NCBI GenBank assembly: GCA_047495785.1
Contig: JBLDXI010000013.1
Coordinates: 3,286,001-3,350,000, forward strand
Length of the DNA stretch: 64,000 bases
Direction of reading: 5' to 3'
Origin: Lepidodermella squamata
Lineage: Eukaryota > Gastrotricha
The position numbers and the translations under genes are program-made. Under the pieces are notes generated by a model. That model was not told the origin of the DNA and did not search any database. It worked only from the letters and a program-made list of their open reading frames with translations. Shown here piece by piece: positions 53,078 through 63,484 of the stretch (positions are counted from its first letter, which is position 1; every line of letters begins with the position of its first letter).

Positions 53078-54518
53078 ATGATTCTTCCGCAAATTCTGCT
53101 GCCAATTTATTGCCTGGTTTTTGTTTTGGTTATTTCCGGCGTCGAATCTTGCTTCAGTGGCGGCGCACCCAGCGGCTATCCAGAATGGCAATATCGAAAA
53201 AAGGTTATGATGACTCTTGAAAATGCATAAAATTGAATGGGAAATTATTTCCAAACAATTATTGGGAATTATTGGGAATTGGCAAATCAAACAGTTTTGA
53301 GGCTTCGGATATTCTTCAGAATTTCCTCCAATATTTGAAATCCAATTTTTTTATTTTTCCATGCAGTACTTTGAAGATTGCTGGAGCAATTATTACAGCT
53401 ATGGATCTCCAAGGTAAGTCAATGAAATTTTTGGAATTTCTATATTTATCTGTTTTTTTTATCTATCAAGGTGTTCGATCCGGGAAGAAACTGAGCTTCG
53501 AAAAACTCATTTTAATCCGAACACCGGCGAAGAATACAGCGAACCGGTTGGAAAGTAAGTGATAACAACATCACATTGAATCGAATAAACTCCATTGGAA
53601 TTTTTTTATTTTTTAGGTGGCTCATGCGTAAAGTGTTCACGACATTGATACCAACGTATCCTCATGCACCGCCAAGAACCCTGCCAACTAGGCGACTTCC
53701 TCAAGGCTGGACTACGGCGCCTACTATCTACCGCCCAGTGGTCACCTACACGCCTGCCCCTGGCATCGACATTGGGACTGACGTAATATAACGATTTTAA
53801 ATAAGTTTTTACCATGAAATTCTTCATTTTTTGAATAGGGTGACTACGTTTTACCTCAAACCACGCCTACGATTCCTCTTTATGTTGGTTCAGAGGTTGG
53901 AAATTTGAGTGATTTATTGGAATTATTCTCAATTTCCCATTGAAATTTCAGGGCGATTATAATTCGGCTCCACAGCAGCCGTCGCAAAATCCGTCCTATG
54001 ACGCTCAATATTTGTATGACATTCAAGAACCGCAACCGTCGCAACCAAACCAACAGGCCTACGGACCTCAGGATTTCTTCGCTTTGGACGATGACGTAGG
54101 ACCCGCGAATGAAGTTGGACCCGCGAACCCTTTCAACCCAGCTATGATGCCTCAACCTCAACCGGGCCCTGTTGTCATGCCAGTCATACCTGGAGTTGTC
54201 GATTCAATGCCGCTTTTGTACGGCAGACAATCGAACCCCGACAACACCTCTCGAGCTATTTTGCCTGGTAACAATCAGAATCGAGGCGGAACAAGGAAAC
54301 GCCGGCCGGTTTTGATCGGCGTGTTGAAAAATAACGGCACCAAGTTGGTACTGAACGGGACTAACGTGTTCATCAACACAATCGTGGCTAATGCAAGTGA
54401 CATACGGATAGTGAAAGTTCAAGGTGCGAGCGGAACTCGCCTCGTTGTTCTGCCGAAAAATGGCCGGAAAAAATCTCGAACTGCAGCGAATCGGCAAACG
54501 ACAACGCCATCCCAATGA
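53078..54518 (+). CDS. Secreted protein of unknown function, six exons
   Basis: Exons 53078-53203, 53367-53413, 53471-53554, 53617-53782, 53839-53895 and 53952-54518; 348 residues. Residues 1-25 are a signal peptide (LPIYCLVFVLVISGVES). The mature N-terminus has two cysteines (SCFSGG, YFEDCWSNYYSYG); then comes a Pro/Thr-rich part (PTYPHAPPRTLPTRRLPQGW), two short GDY-starting exons, a Gln/Pro-rich acidic part, a basic site (GGTRKRRPVLIGVLKNN) and a C-terminal domain-like segment of beta-rich, N-glycosylation-rich sequence (LVLNGTNVFINTIVANASDI) before a basic tail. No known domain is recognised. Introns are 50-160 bp and all keep the frame, which makes the model convincing despite lack of homology. 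Confidence 0.65.
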
Positions 54519-54968
54519 CAACAGATTTTGATTTTTTTTACTTCGTGGTCTAATTATTCTTCTTTTTGCAAATTATCCTCATTTTTGTTTCTGCTTGTTT
54601 TAATAAAGCGATACATTTTGCAGCATGGCGGATGTGTCTTGAGAAAGTCTTTCAGTGGAAGTATAAAACGTTCGTCGGGGATCGGGGGTCGGGCAAAAAA
54701 TGAATCACTTTGTATCTCACAATAGCTCTTTCTTGCCCTTGATTTCCCGACATTCAATCCAGCTAAGAAGTGTAGAGCCTCAGGAAAAGGTCAATGGGAG
54801 TGTGCGCCTCGCGCTGATTGGCCAGTGCGTGCGCAGTTTATTGCGCAATAAGGCGCGCCTGATTGGTGCGCGCGTGCGCATCCTTCGGTAACGCATCTCG
54901 GGATTATTACACTCACGCTCATTACACAAAGCAAATACTCATTTCAGCGATTCCCGCACATCCTTCGA
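54519..54968. other. Upstream region of the homeobox gene
   Basis: It holds the 3' UTR of the secreted gene, with AATAAA near 54602, and the promoter of the homeobox gene. The part 54790-54890 is rich in GCGC and CGCG (for example gcgcgcctgattggtgcgcgcgtgcgc), with two gattgg (inverted CCAAT) boxes. Confidence 0.5.
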
Positions 54969-56589
54969 ATGCTATCGTTTTCGATCGATTCGATTTTAAA
55001 CGACAATCGCCGCCAAGTTCAACAAAGCAGCAAGGCGGATTCGTTATCAAATGCTAGCATGAGCAGCAGCGCACCGCTACAACCTCCAAGTTCGTTATTC
55101 CCGGCTTTGAGTAGCCTGCTGTCGTCGATTGCGCCACCGCAACCGGTCGCCGAGCCTTCAACCGCGCCACTCGCCTCTTCGATTTTCCAACAAATTTTCC
55201 AGCAACAATTCGCCGATTCTTTGCGCGCCTTTTTAGCAGCATCAAATGACGTTTTGGCTCAACCAAGTGCTACTGCGTTTCGAACTCGTAAGTTTATCAT
55301 TATGGGAAAAGTAATTGAGTAGCTCATAAACTTTAAAAAATTCTTTAATTCCAATGCGGAACTTCTTCGAAAAGTTCTTTTCAGCGATTGTTCAAAAAAT
55401 TATTAAAAAAATGCCAAGGTCCTCAAAGGTCCCAGTGATGAACATTTTTGTTGGAGTCATGAAACATATCCAAATGCTTTTTATACAATTTTATTTTAGT
55501 TAGCTTGTATTTTCAATTTTTGTCCTTCCACGTTTTTACTATTGCGATAATTATGGCGGTAAAGGGCGCCATGATGACCTCATTTAGAGGCGCTTGCGAT
55601 GCGATGCGTCCATTTATTTTGCGCTTCATCTATCGTCGTGGCATAAAGGTAAAGGCGCTCTTTTGAAGATGAGCCGCTCAAAGTACCGCTTGCTACCTGG
55701 CCAATAAACAAATCTTCATAGGGTGATAACCCGGCCACGCGCTTCCAGCGAACCGCGCGCTTTTGGCGCCAAATCGCGAAAACAATTGCGTAACAAGCAT
55801 TTACCGATTTACCTGTGATAATCGTTGTTTATTATTGTTTTAATGATGCTTCTCAAGTCCGCCTATAATATTAATTGATGTCAGTGATAGCGCGCGGCAA
55901 TTAGACCGAGTCGGAATTTCGCGCGCGTTGCGCAACAACTCGCGCTTGTTTACAAATCACGCGCCTTAATTAAAACCCATATATACCCACTAATAGCCGT
56001 CATTAGTGCATCTCTTATACTGTGCACAAATTTTGTTGTTACAGATGACCCTGTTATTAGTGCCAATTTGGTACCGTCGCCCGGCGTAACCACTGCACCG
56101 GAACTGCTGAACGACGGCTATTTGTGGCAAAATCGCAGCAATTTACTGCCATCAACGACCCAACAACCGGAAATGACAACGATCGCAACGTTCCATCAGC
56201 ATCATAATCAAGATTACCGCACGAGCACTGGTAACCGAGCGCCTGGTATGATGGCACCCATGATTTGTTCGTTCGTTACCAGTGCGCGAAAACGAACGCG
56301 CATGTCTTTCGGCGTCGCGCAGGTGCGCGAACTTGAGCGCAAATTTCGCGAAAAGCCGTATTTGACGCCGCGTGACCGTGACGAACTAGCGCAACGGCTC
56401 GGCCTAACCGGTACGCAGGTGAAAATCTGGTTCCAGAACCGGCGTTACAAGTTGAAGAAATCAACGACCAGTGAGCATTCAAGCGGGTCGAGCTCGACGG
56501 GTGCGAATAACTTCAACGAATTTTCGGATATTGAAATTGATGACGAGTCGAGCAATTCCACACCGGAACCGACCAGCCCTGAAAATTGA
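54969..56589 (+). CDS. NK-2 class homeobox transcription factor
   Basis: Exons 54969-55287 and 56045-56589; 287 residues. The extreme N-terminus [10 protein letters not shown] is an EH1/TN-type Groucho-binding motif. The homeodomain (about residues 187-246) reads [40 protein letters not shown] and [19 protein letters not shown]; tyrosine at homeodomain position 54 (RRYK) is the NK-2 class hallmark that gives preference for CAAGTG sites. The rest is Ser-rich, ending in an acidic Pro/Ser stretch. No NK2-specific domain follows the homeodomain. It could correspond to the CEH-22/tinman or another NK-2 subgroup; which one is not decidable by eye. The 757 bp intron is unusually CpG-rich and may be regulatory. 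Confidence 0.93.
55947..55953 (+). promoter_or_regulatory. Forkhead-type site TGTTTAC in the NK-2 gene intron
   Basis: cgcttgtttacaaatc contains the FOXA/PHA-4 consensus TGTTTAC about 90 bp before exon 2. In C. elegans the NK-2 gene ceh-22 is a pharyngeal gene under PHA-4. A single 7 bp match is expected by chance in several kb, so this is only a suggestion. Confidence 0.25.
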
Positions 56590-57470
56590 GAAAATTGTTT
56601 GAATTTCATTATCATCAATACTCATTTTGCATGCCAAATCGCAATAAATTTTATTCGGCTTGAACAGCGTCATTTTTTTTAAATTAAGGAGGATGTTTTA
56701 CCATTTTATTTCGCTCATCTTTTTCTAAGTCGATCTTTAATCGAAATTTTGAGTACTTGGACTTGGGCCAAGTTGACAACAAGCCAGACGCACTAGCTTC
56801 GGTGTAAGGATGAGTAACCGTTGTTTTGTGATGGACACGCCAGGGCGGCTACCTAGCAGCACAAGTGATCACTCACGCGTGACCATAACAAAGTAATTGC
56901 CTGCGAAATAATTTATAGACTTGGCCAGAAAAATACGACACACCGTCCAACTATCGGTGACAACAGAGCTATAACTGACCGGTGTAAAGGCCGGCTTAAG
57001 AAAACAATGCGCGCCTTGTGTTTTTGTTATTGTGTTTTGTGCGCACCCTCGTGGACACGGCGCGCCTTCGACCTGTGCGCCTGCACACGATTACTCAGCT
57101 TTTAATGAATAAAAAATGATTACATCTTCGTGATGGAGTAAAAACAATACGGAGCAATTTTTGATTGAATGAAGAATATAAATTAGATGCAGGGTGATCT
57201 ACCGGTATCGCTTCCCATGGGAACAACACGGCTCTCTATTATTGTTTGTGCCAGAATATAATCGGCTATCAAGACCGTCTGCTGGGTCGAAGAATTTGTA
57301 TTTAAATAATACAACACCATGCGCGCGGCGAATTTATAAACAAGGCGCGCAAAACACTACCCACCCTACCTACGTCGCCTCGCCGCTATTGCCGCGTCGC
57401 ACTGGCTAGTGTTGATTTCTTTTTTCTAAAAGAAAGAAGACGATTTTTTGCTACAAAGTAAGAGCGAGAC
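56590..57470. other. Intergenic region upstream of collagen-C1q gene 1
   Basis: No gene seen. GCGC/CGCG-rich segments lie at 57008-57090 and 57310-57400. A frame at 57194-57409 has no domain. Confidence 0.45.
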
Positions 57471-58636
57471 ATGAACACGTCGCGGTTCCTCGCTCTACTT
57501 GTGCTACTCGGCGCAGTGACTTTCCTGCAAAATTTCGGCACAGTATTCGGTGAGTCACCCTGTTATACCACCCCTACCTATGTATTACCCATGATTTTGT
57601 TACAGGTCAATCCGGGCAGCCGCAGGTGATCCAAGGCCCGCCTGGTCAACCCGGCCCTCCTGGTCTCCCAGGTCCACCTGGTGAGCGCGGCTATTTCGGT
57701 ATTCCTGGACAAGCTGGAAGCAAGGGCTCGAAAGGTGAGAAGGGTGAGCCGGGTCTCGATGCGATACCTGGTCAACGCGGTCCCAAGGGTGACAGGGGAC
57801 CAACTGGTACAACCGGCCCAACTGGCTTAGCTGGTGATCCCGGAATTCCAGGCGACAAGGGTGAACAGGGCGATCCTGGACCCCCGGGCCCGATCGGCTT
57901 CACCGGCGAAAAGGGTGATCGTGGTGATCCAGGACCTCGCGGACCTCAGGGACCTCCGGGCGCTGCTGGTGTCTCAACTATCGGGCCAAAGGGTGACAAG
58001 GGTGACGTCGGCCTGCCCGGCCAGGACGGCTGGCCTGGTGATCCCGGACCGATGGGTCTCGTCGGCCCACCAGGCCCACCTGGCCCACCTGGCAACGTCT
58101 ATGGCGCTACGGGTGACTGCCCATCGGGGCCTCGCAACTTCACCCTGACCCGCACCTCGTCTGCTACAACGCCGCCGCACTTCTTCGCGCGTCTCATCGG
58201 CAACATCGTGAAAACGCCCCCAGTCAAGATTGTCTTCAACGACGTGGCGGTCAACTATGGCGCCGCGTACGACGCCGCGACTGGGACATTCACAACACCC
58301 GTCGGTGGCGTCTACTCAATTCTGGTGTCCGTGACGCCTTTCAAAGGCCAACGCGCCAGTGTCAACCTTCAGCGCCAGTCGAACAGCCAAAATGTCGCCG
58401 AGACGCTGCGGCAGTTCAACGTCGCCTCAGGTGCGGGCACAACAGGCACATGGCTGCCATATGCCGCCGATATTCTCGTCAGCTTGCGGCAGGGTGACAG
58501 GTAAATTTACGAAAAAAATCCCGAGAAATGCCTAATTTTTCTTTCATCTTACAGGCTGTGGCTTGAAGTTGTCCAACCGCCAATCATGGCGAACAACACG
58601 CATTTCGGCGGCTTCCTGTTGCACCAAGTCATGTAA
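57471..58636 (+). CDS. Secreted collagen with C-terminal C1q domain, paralogue 1
   Basis: Exons 57471-57549, 57606-58500 and 58555-58636; 351 residues. Signal peptide ([19 protein letters not shown]), then about 45 Gly-X-Y triplets ([16 protein letters not shown] to GPPGNVYG), a short cysteine hinge (GDCPSGP), and a C1q/TNF-like trimer domain with [20 protein letters not shown] and the C-terminal [20 protein letters not shown]. This is the plan of C1q, adiponectin and CTRP proteins: homotrimers assembled through the globular heads. The last intron cuts the C1q domain at the same place (GDR|LW) as in paralogue 2. It differs from nematode cuticle collagens, which lack C1q heads. AATAAA is at 58804-58809. 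Confidence 0.92.
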
Positions 58637-59527
58637 AAAAACCATTGAAGCGTAACGCTTATAACACTCAACAAAATCTCGGCTCCAATTTGTTGTGATA
58701 AAACTTCTTATGATATAGTTTGGTTAGGCCAGTGATGAATGAAAGCAGCGTAAAAAATTGTTAATTTTAGCCTCCCTGTGTGCGCTTATTAGGGATATTG
58801 AAAAATAAATGAAAATTATATTTTAGGCAGAAAAACGTGTAAATAAAAAATAAGTATAGAAGTTTCACTGTCTTTTCATTACCGGTCAAACTCTGAAAAA
58901 TTGCCGACAAGCTGTCTTCGATCATTTGGGTCGTTTTTCAAGGACGCATCGTCCCGCTTGATTGATTATTGTTGTTTCCCTGGGCTGTGTCAGCCGATGA
59001 CAATAAAAACAAACGCACCGAAAGAAAAACATTACAGCCGCCTCATCACAGCTCGATTTTTAATTATTTACAGCGGATAAGCGACCAATATGCGAATAGG
59101 ATAGGTATGATTGTTATGCTTACGTATTTTTACCAATAATAAAATCGCGTATAATTTTGGCGGATTATTTTTGCGACGGGTCATCATTGTTATCGGCACG
59201 TGTTTTGCCCGGCGACGCATTAATTATTCCATTTTGTGCGCGCGCAAAAAGAGCGCGCAAGAGGAAGCGAGACGCGCGTGTCTTAGTTCGCCTGCGCTGA
59301 AGAAAAACAGCGCAAGGGGCGAAAACACACCACCACCGTGCATTTTTATTGCAATTATGCGACCCATCGACCAATCGCGATGCGCGCCGATTTTTGTTAT
59401 TGCGTGAACAATACGAATTTTGGATAGGCGCAGGCGGCACAAGTTTACCAACAAAGCACGCACGCGACGTTACGCTTATACCGGCCTTGTCGCTTTGTTT
59501 TTTAGCTAGTTAAACCTTTTAACGGTG
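58637..59527. other. Spacer between the two collagen-C1q genes
   Basis: AT-rich, with a GCGCGC-rich patch at about 59236-59280. It contains the 3' end of paralogue 1 and presumably the promoter of paralogue 2. No gene seen. Confidence 0.45.
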
Positions 59528-60757
59528 ATGTTTCAAGGCGGTCTAGCGGTGATCTTCGCAGCGATGTTCTGCGGCCAGGCCGTGGCGCAGACAACGCGAA
59601 GGGTGACTACAACGGCTCGCATCACAACAACAGTCGCCGGCACTACGACCGGCCTGCCTATTGGCCCACCTGGTCCGACAGGAGGCATGGGCCCGCCTGG
59701 ACCTCGAGGTGACAAGGGTGAACAGGGCCCTGCTGGAACGCCTGGTCCGAATGGTAAGTCTTTGAAAAATTAGCAATTTACTCGCAATCATAAAAATTTC
59801 CAAGGCCCCATTGGTGACAAGGGTGATCGAGGTGAGCCCGGCCGTGCTCCCTTCACCGCTCCGCCTGGTCTGCGAGGCGATCGTGGCTTACCTGGAGTTG
59901 CTGGAGTCGCTGGTAGATCGGGTTTCAAGGGCCAACAAGGACCGAAGGGTGAGCCGGGAGAAATCGGTCGACGTGGTCGCCAGGGCTCCCAAGGCATCAA
60001 GGGTGACATGGGCAACGCTGGGTTGCAAGGGTTCCCGGGTGCTCCAGGCTCGCGAAGCCGATCGATCCGTGGCCCGAAGGGTGATATGGGTGACACTGGA
60101 ACCCCAGGCCGTGCGGGTGTCCCTGGCGAGCCGGGTCTGACCGGGCTGCAGGGCCCGCCGGGTGCTCCGGGTCTTGACGACACCTCAGGCCGTTGCCCGT
60201 GCAACTCGATCGACGCAGCCACCCTAGCTGCAGCCCTCGCCGCTCCCATCGCCCCGACGAGCCAAATCCAGGCCTATTTCTTCGCTTCACTGGCTTTCAC
60301 AGTCGACTCAGTTCCAACAAGCAGCCCAATCATTTCCTTTGGAAACGTCCTTGTCAATGACGGATCGACCTACGACGCAGGTAGCGGCATTTTCACAGCG
60401 CCGACTGCCGGCATCTACGAGTTTCTCCTCTCGATCATGCCGAACCAGGGTACAACAGCATCGGTCGTTATGCGTCGGTTGGCTGTTAACAGCAATATGG
60501 CTATGGACATCGAGACGTTTACCTGCATCAGCGGGCCTCGTCTCGCCTCCACCCTGGGACCGGCTGACCCTATCATTCCATTCGCCACTCGTCAAATGCT
60601 TCAAATCGACCAGGGTGACAAGTGAGTGCTGGTAAAAACTGATTTGATAATTTAACATTTTCCCTATTTTATCAGGGTGTGGATCGAACTTTTGAACGCA
60701 CCTCTTGTCTCAGACTCGACATATTTCGGCGGCTTCCTGTTGCATCCTTTGAAGTGA
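59528..60757 (+). CDS. Secreted collagen with C-terminal C1q domain, paralogue 2
   Basis: Exons 59528-59753, 59805-60621 and 60676-60757; 374 residues. A signal peptide (GLAVIFAAMFCGQAVAQ) is followed by a Thr-rich linker (TTRRVTTTARITTTVAGTTT), a Gly-X-Y region with two interruptions (RAPFTAPP and SRSRSIRG), the hinge GRCPCNS with two cysteines, and a C1q domain (FGNVLVNDGSTYDAGSGIFT, APTAGIYEFLLSIMP) ending VWIELLNAPL, YFGGFLLHPLK. The two phase-matching introns (after the first Gly-X-Y exon and inside the C1q domain) and the shared ending show that it arose from the same ancestor as paralogue 1. An in-frame GTG at 59525 precedes the ATG at 59528, which is taken as the start. AATAAA is at 60977-60982. 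Confidence 0.92.
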
Positions 60758-61207
60758 GAATCGATAACTCAAAGGAGGCGCACACGGGTGAAGCTCGCAA
60801 TTGGTCACAAAAAATGAGATAATTATGTAAATAATCGAAATGACTGTGATTGTGATGAGCGAAGTATTGCCCTTTTATGATACTCAGTAATATACAAAAA
60901 ATAACATAATTTTAGATGTAGGCTGGAGAGAAACAAATTGGAGCCGAAACTGCATGTTGTCCCTTTGCGTTACATCAATAAAATCTGAAAATTAGGTTAA
61001 TTTGATGAGGTTTTAATTATAATACTCATAATATATTTTCAGTACGAGAATAAAAAATAATAATTTGAGGAAAATTTCCTGTTATTAAAACAAAAAATCC
61101 AGCTTAAAATTCGCAAATTGCGACTTCGTTCAAAAAATTCAATTTTGCGCCATTTTCTCGGATTTTGTTTCAAAACTCACTGGAATTTTTGTTGTTGGAA
61201 GTCAACC
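60758..61207. other. Intergenic region between collagen-C1q 2 and the nuclear protein gene
   Basis: AT-rich, holds the poly(A) signal of the collagen gene. No gene seen. Confidence 0.5.
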
Positions 61208-63013
61208 ATGGCGCCATCCAGAAAAACTCGATCGCGATCTACCTCTAAGATGAGCGACTCATCTACAGCGATGCAAACTCGGTCACGTGCAACTAAGGCC
61301 GCTCAAGGCGACGTGCCAGACGCAGAGCTTGAAACGCCCATGCCTAGTGATGCAGCGCCAATTACACCCAAAAAGGCACCGGCTCGACGCCGTTCAGCCT
61401 CAGCTACTGCGAGGAAGCCGGCAGCCAGGCGATCTCGTTCTAAGGCTGTAGTCGAAGAAAACGCTGAAGAGGTGATTGAAAACGTGCCCGAGGAAGTTGA
61501 AACTCCAGCCTCGGCGAAGCGGAAAACGCCGGTGAAGCGGCAAGCCCGGGCGAAATCAGTCAACCGTGTCGAAAGGTCAATTTCGCTGTCTACGCCTGGG
61601 TTCGGCAAAATTTCGCTCAATATCGAATTGATGGTCGAAAACTTTGGAGAGGGTTCAGCAAAGAAGTAAATTTTCAAAATTTACCACCAATTATAATGAA
61701 TTGCCATTTTTGAAGGACCACGAAACGTGCTACTACAGCTGCCAAGGCAAAGCGAGCGCCACGAGCGAAATCCGCGTAAGCTCATTAATCTGTGATTTCA
61801 TTCATTTTTTAAGCCGATGCTGAAATTTGAAATTTTAAGATCCTCAGCGGCGCCTGCTGTGAAGAAGGCTACCAAAGCGGCTTCGAAGAAGCGAGCTCCT
61901 AGGAAAGCTGCAGCTCTTAAAGTTAGCGGACCTTCGACGCCTCCTTCAGCTAAATCTCCAGCTATCGGCGAATTTGAATATCAGGATGAAATCTTTGACG
62001 ACTACCGGCCTCATTCCGATACTGAAGAAGAATACTTCGAACCCGTCGCTCGTAGACAGGTTCGCTTCCGACGAGACTTTCGCCACCATTCACCCGAGAG
62101 GGTGATTGAAGATCCGCGCGACCGGTTGATCCAAGAACCCGACTCGCCCTTGATGTCGGAAGATAGCGAAGATCTCGAATACATGTTACGCCCGAACAGT
62201 TTGCCGTTCTTCACGCCGAGAGGCGCTTCGTCACCGCAATCTCAATCAGACAGTGAAGCCAGTCGAAATATTCCGTTTTATCAAGATTCGCCAATCTCGG
62301 AACCTTCCGAACACTACAACGACCCTTCGCCCATTTCCGAGGCTTCCGACTACGACGATGCACTTTTCGGCAATTATCAACACGGAAATCAACAGCATTA
62401 CGCGGATGAACCCTCGCCGATTTCTGAAGATGGGTATGATGGTCGTTATTCGAGAGTGGAACAAGATCTTTACACGCCTAGCGCCTCTGAAGATAACAAC
62501 CCTAACTGGATGAATGATGCTGTTCTGTCTGAAAATGAAAAAGAAACTACGGTTGATTGGATGCAGCAGCGCCGTGAGCCTGATGAAGCTTCTATCACTT
62601 CCGGAGATTCTAGGGCAAACCATGGCTTGCCGCAAAGTCGTAGATCTTCATTGGTCCAGGCCACGATTTCTCCCCCACTTTCGCCTATTGAGTCAGAAAT
62701 TAGTGGTAGAAATACGACTGCTGCTGCAACTGGCTATTCAAGCGAGGTCTCAACGCCGATGAGTGAATTGACGGATATTTCAGTTGTTTCTTCGGCTGGC
62801 ACCGACGTTGAGCGGGGCTGGTCTCGCTACACGCGGATGGGCATCCAATTCATGAATGCAGTGCGTAATGTGTTCAGCGAAACCGATTGGCGGCAGTTCT
62901 TGACTGGGCATCCTGAAATCCGTGACCGGCCTGAAAACACTCAGCCTGAATCTGTGATTGCGGCGGCTCTCCAGGAAGATGAAAACAGGTCCATGGCTTT
63001 GATTCCGCAATAA
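61208..63013 (+). CDS. Basic/acidic nuclear protein with H1-like KKA/RSR region, unknown
   Basis: Exons 61208-61665, 61716-61775 and 61840-63013 join in frame to 563 residues. The first 230 residues are Lys/Arg/Ala/Pro-rich like linker histone tails (RKTRSRSTSKMSDSS, KRKTPVKRQARAKSVNR, AAKAKRAPRAKS, KKATKAASKKRAPRKAAALK). A small hydrophobic-polar patch, STPGFGKISLNIELMVENF, lies within it. The rest is acidic and Ser-rich with repeated SPISE-type units (DSPISEPSEHYND, PSPISEASDYDD, PSPISEDGYDG), possible CK1/CK2 or CDK sites. The C-terminus has a more ordered segment (RYTRMGIQFMNAVRNVFSET, DWRQFLTG). I do not recognise the family; a chromatin or nuclear-envelope role is inferred from composition. 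A stop just after the first exon (61667-61669) would give a 153-residue protein if intron 1 is retained. Confidence 0.6.
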
Positions 63014-63484
63014 AATTACGAAAAAACTGGTTGTTATTGAAGTATACTCATAGAATAAGTAAAAACTCGTTAGATTTTTTGTATGGGATGTTGCGTTTTA
63101 CTGTTTTTAATCACTTATTCGTAATTTTCAGCACAATATCAGAGTTCTGGGAGATTAAAAGAAAATTCAGCCTGTTCTAAACACTACCAAGTTGTTATCG
63201 GTACATGCAGGTCGCTGCGTAGCCATATTATTAGTTTGACCTATATAATGCGTTGATGACCTGCAATGCCTGCGACTGACCTGCGATTGTTGAGACCTTC
63301 GTTTTATTACTTTTTACGGATGAGACCCATAATATAGGCAACTAATAATTTGAGGTCATTACAACGATAATAACAAAGCGAATGTGACTTCCGTCTGCGC
63401 GATAGCGTGTAATCGACTTAGGAAGATCGAATGACACGTAGGTATGGAAAGTTCAAATTGCCTGAATTTTTCTCGTTTCAAATG
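63014..63484. other. Convergent intergenic region
   Basis: The 3' flanks of the nuclear protein gene and the four-TM gene. No gene seen. Confidence 0.45.

Noticed and set aside
61303-61677. 124-codon minus-strand frame inside the basic nuclear protein gene
   Set aside because: Antisense of Ala/Arg-rich codons; the plus-strand reading has spliced continuity.
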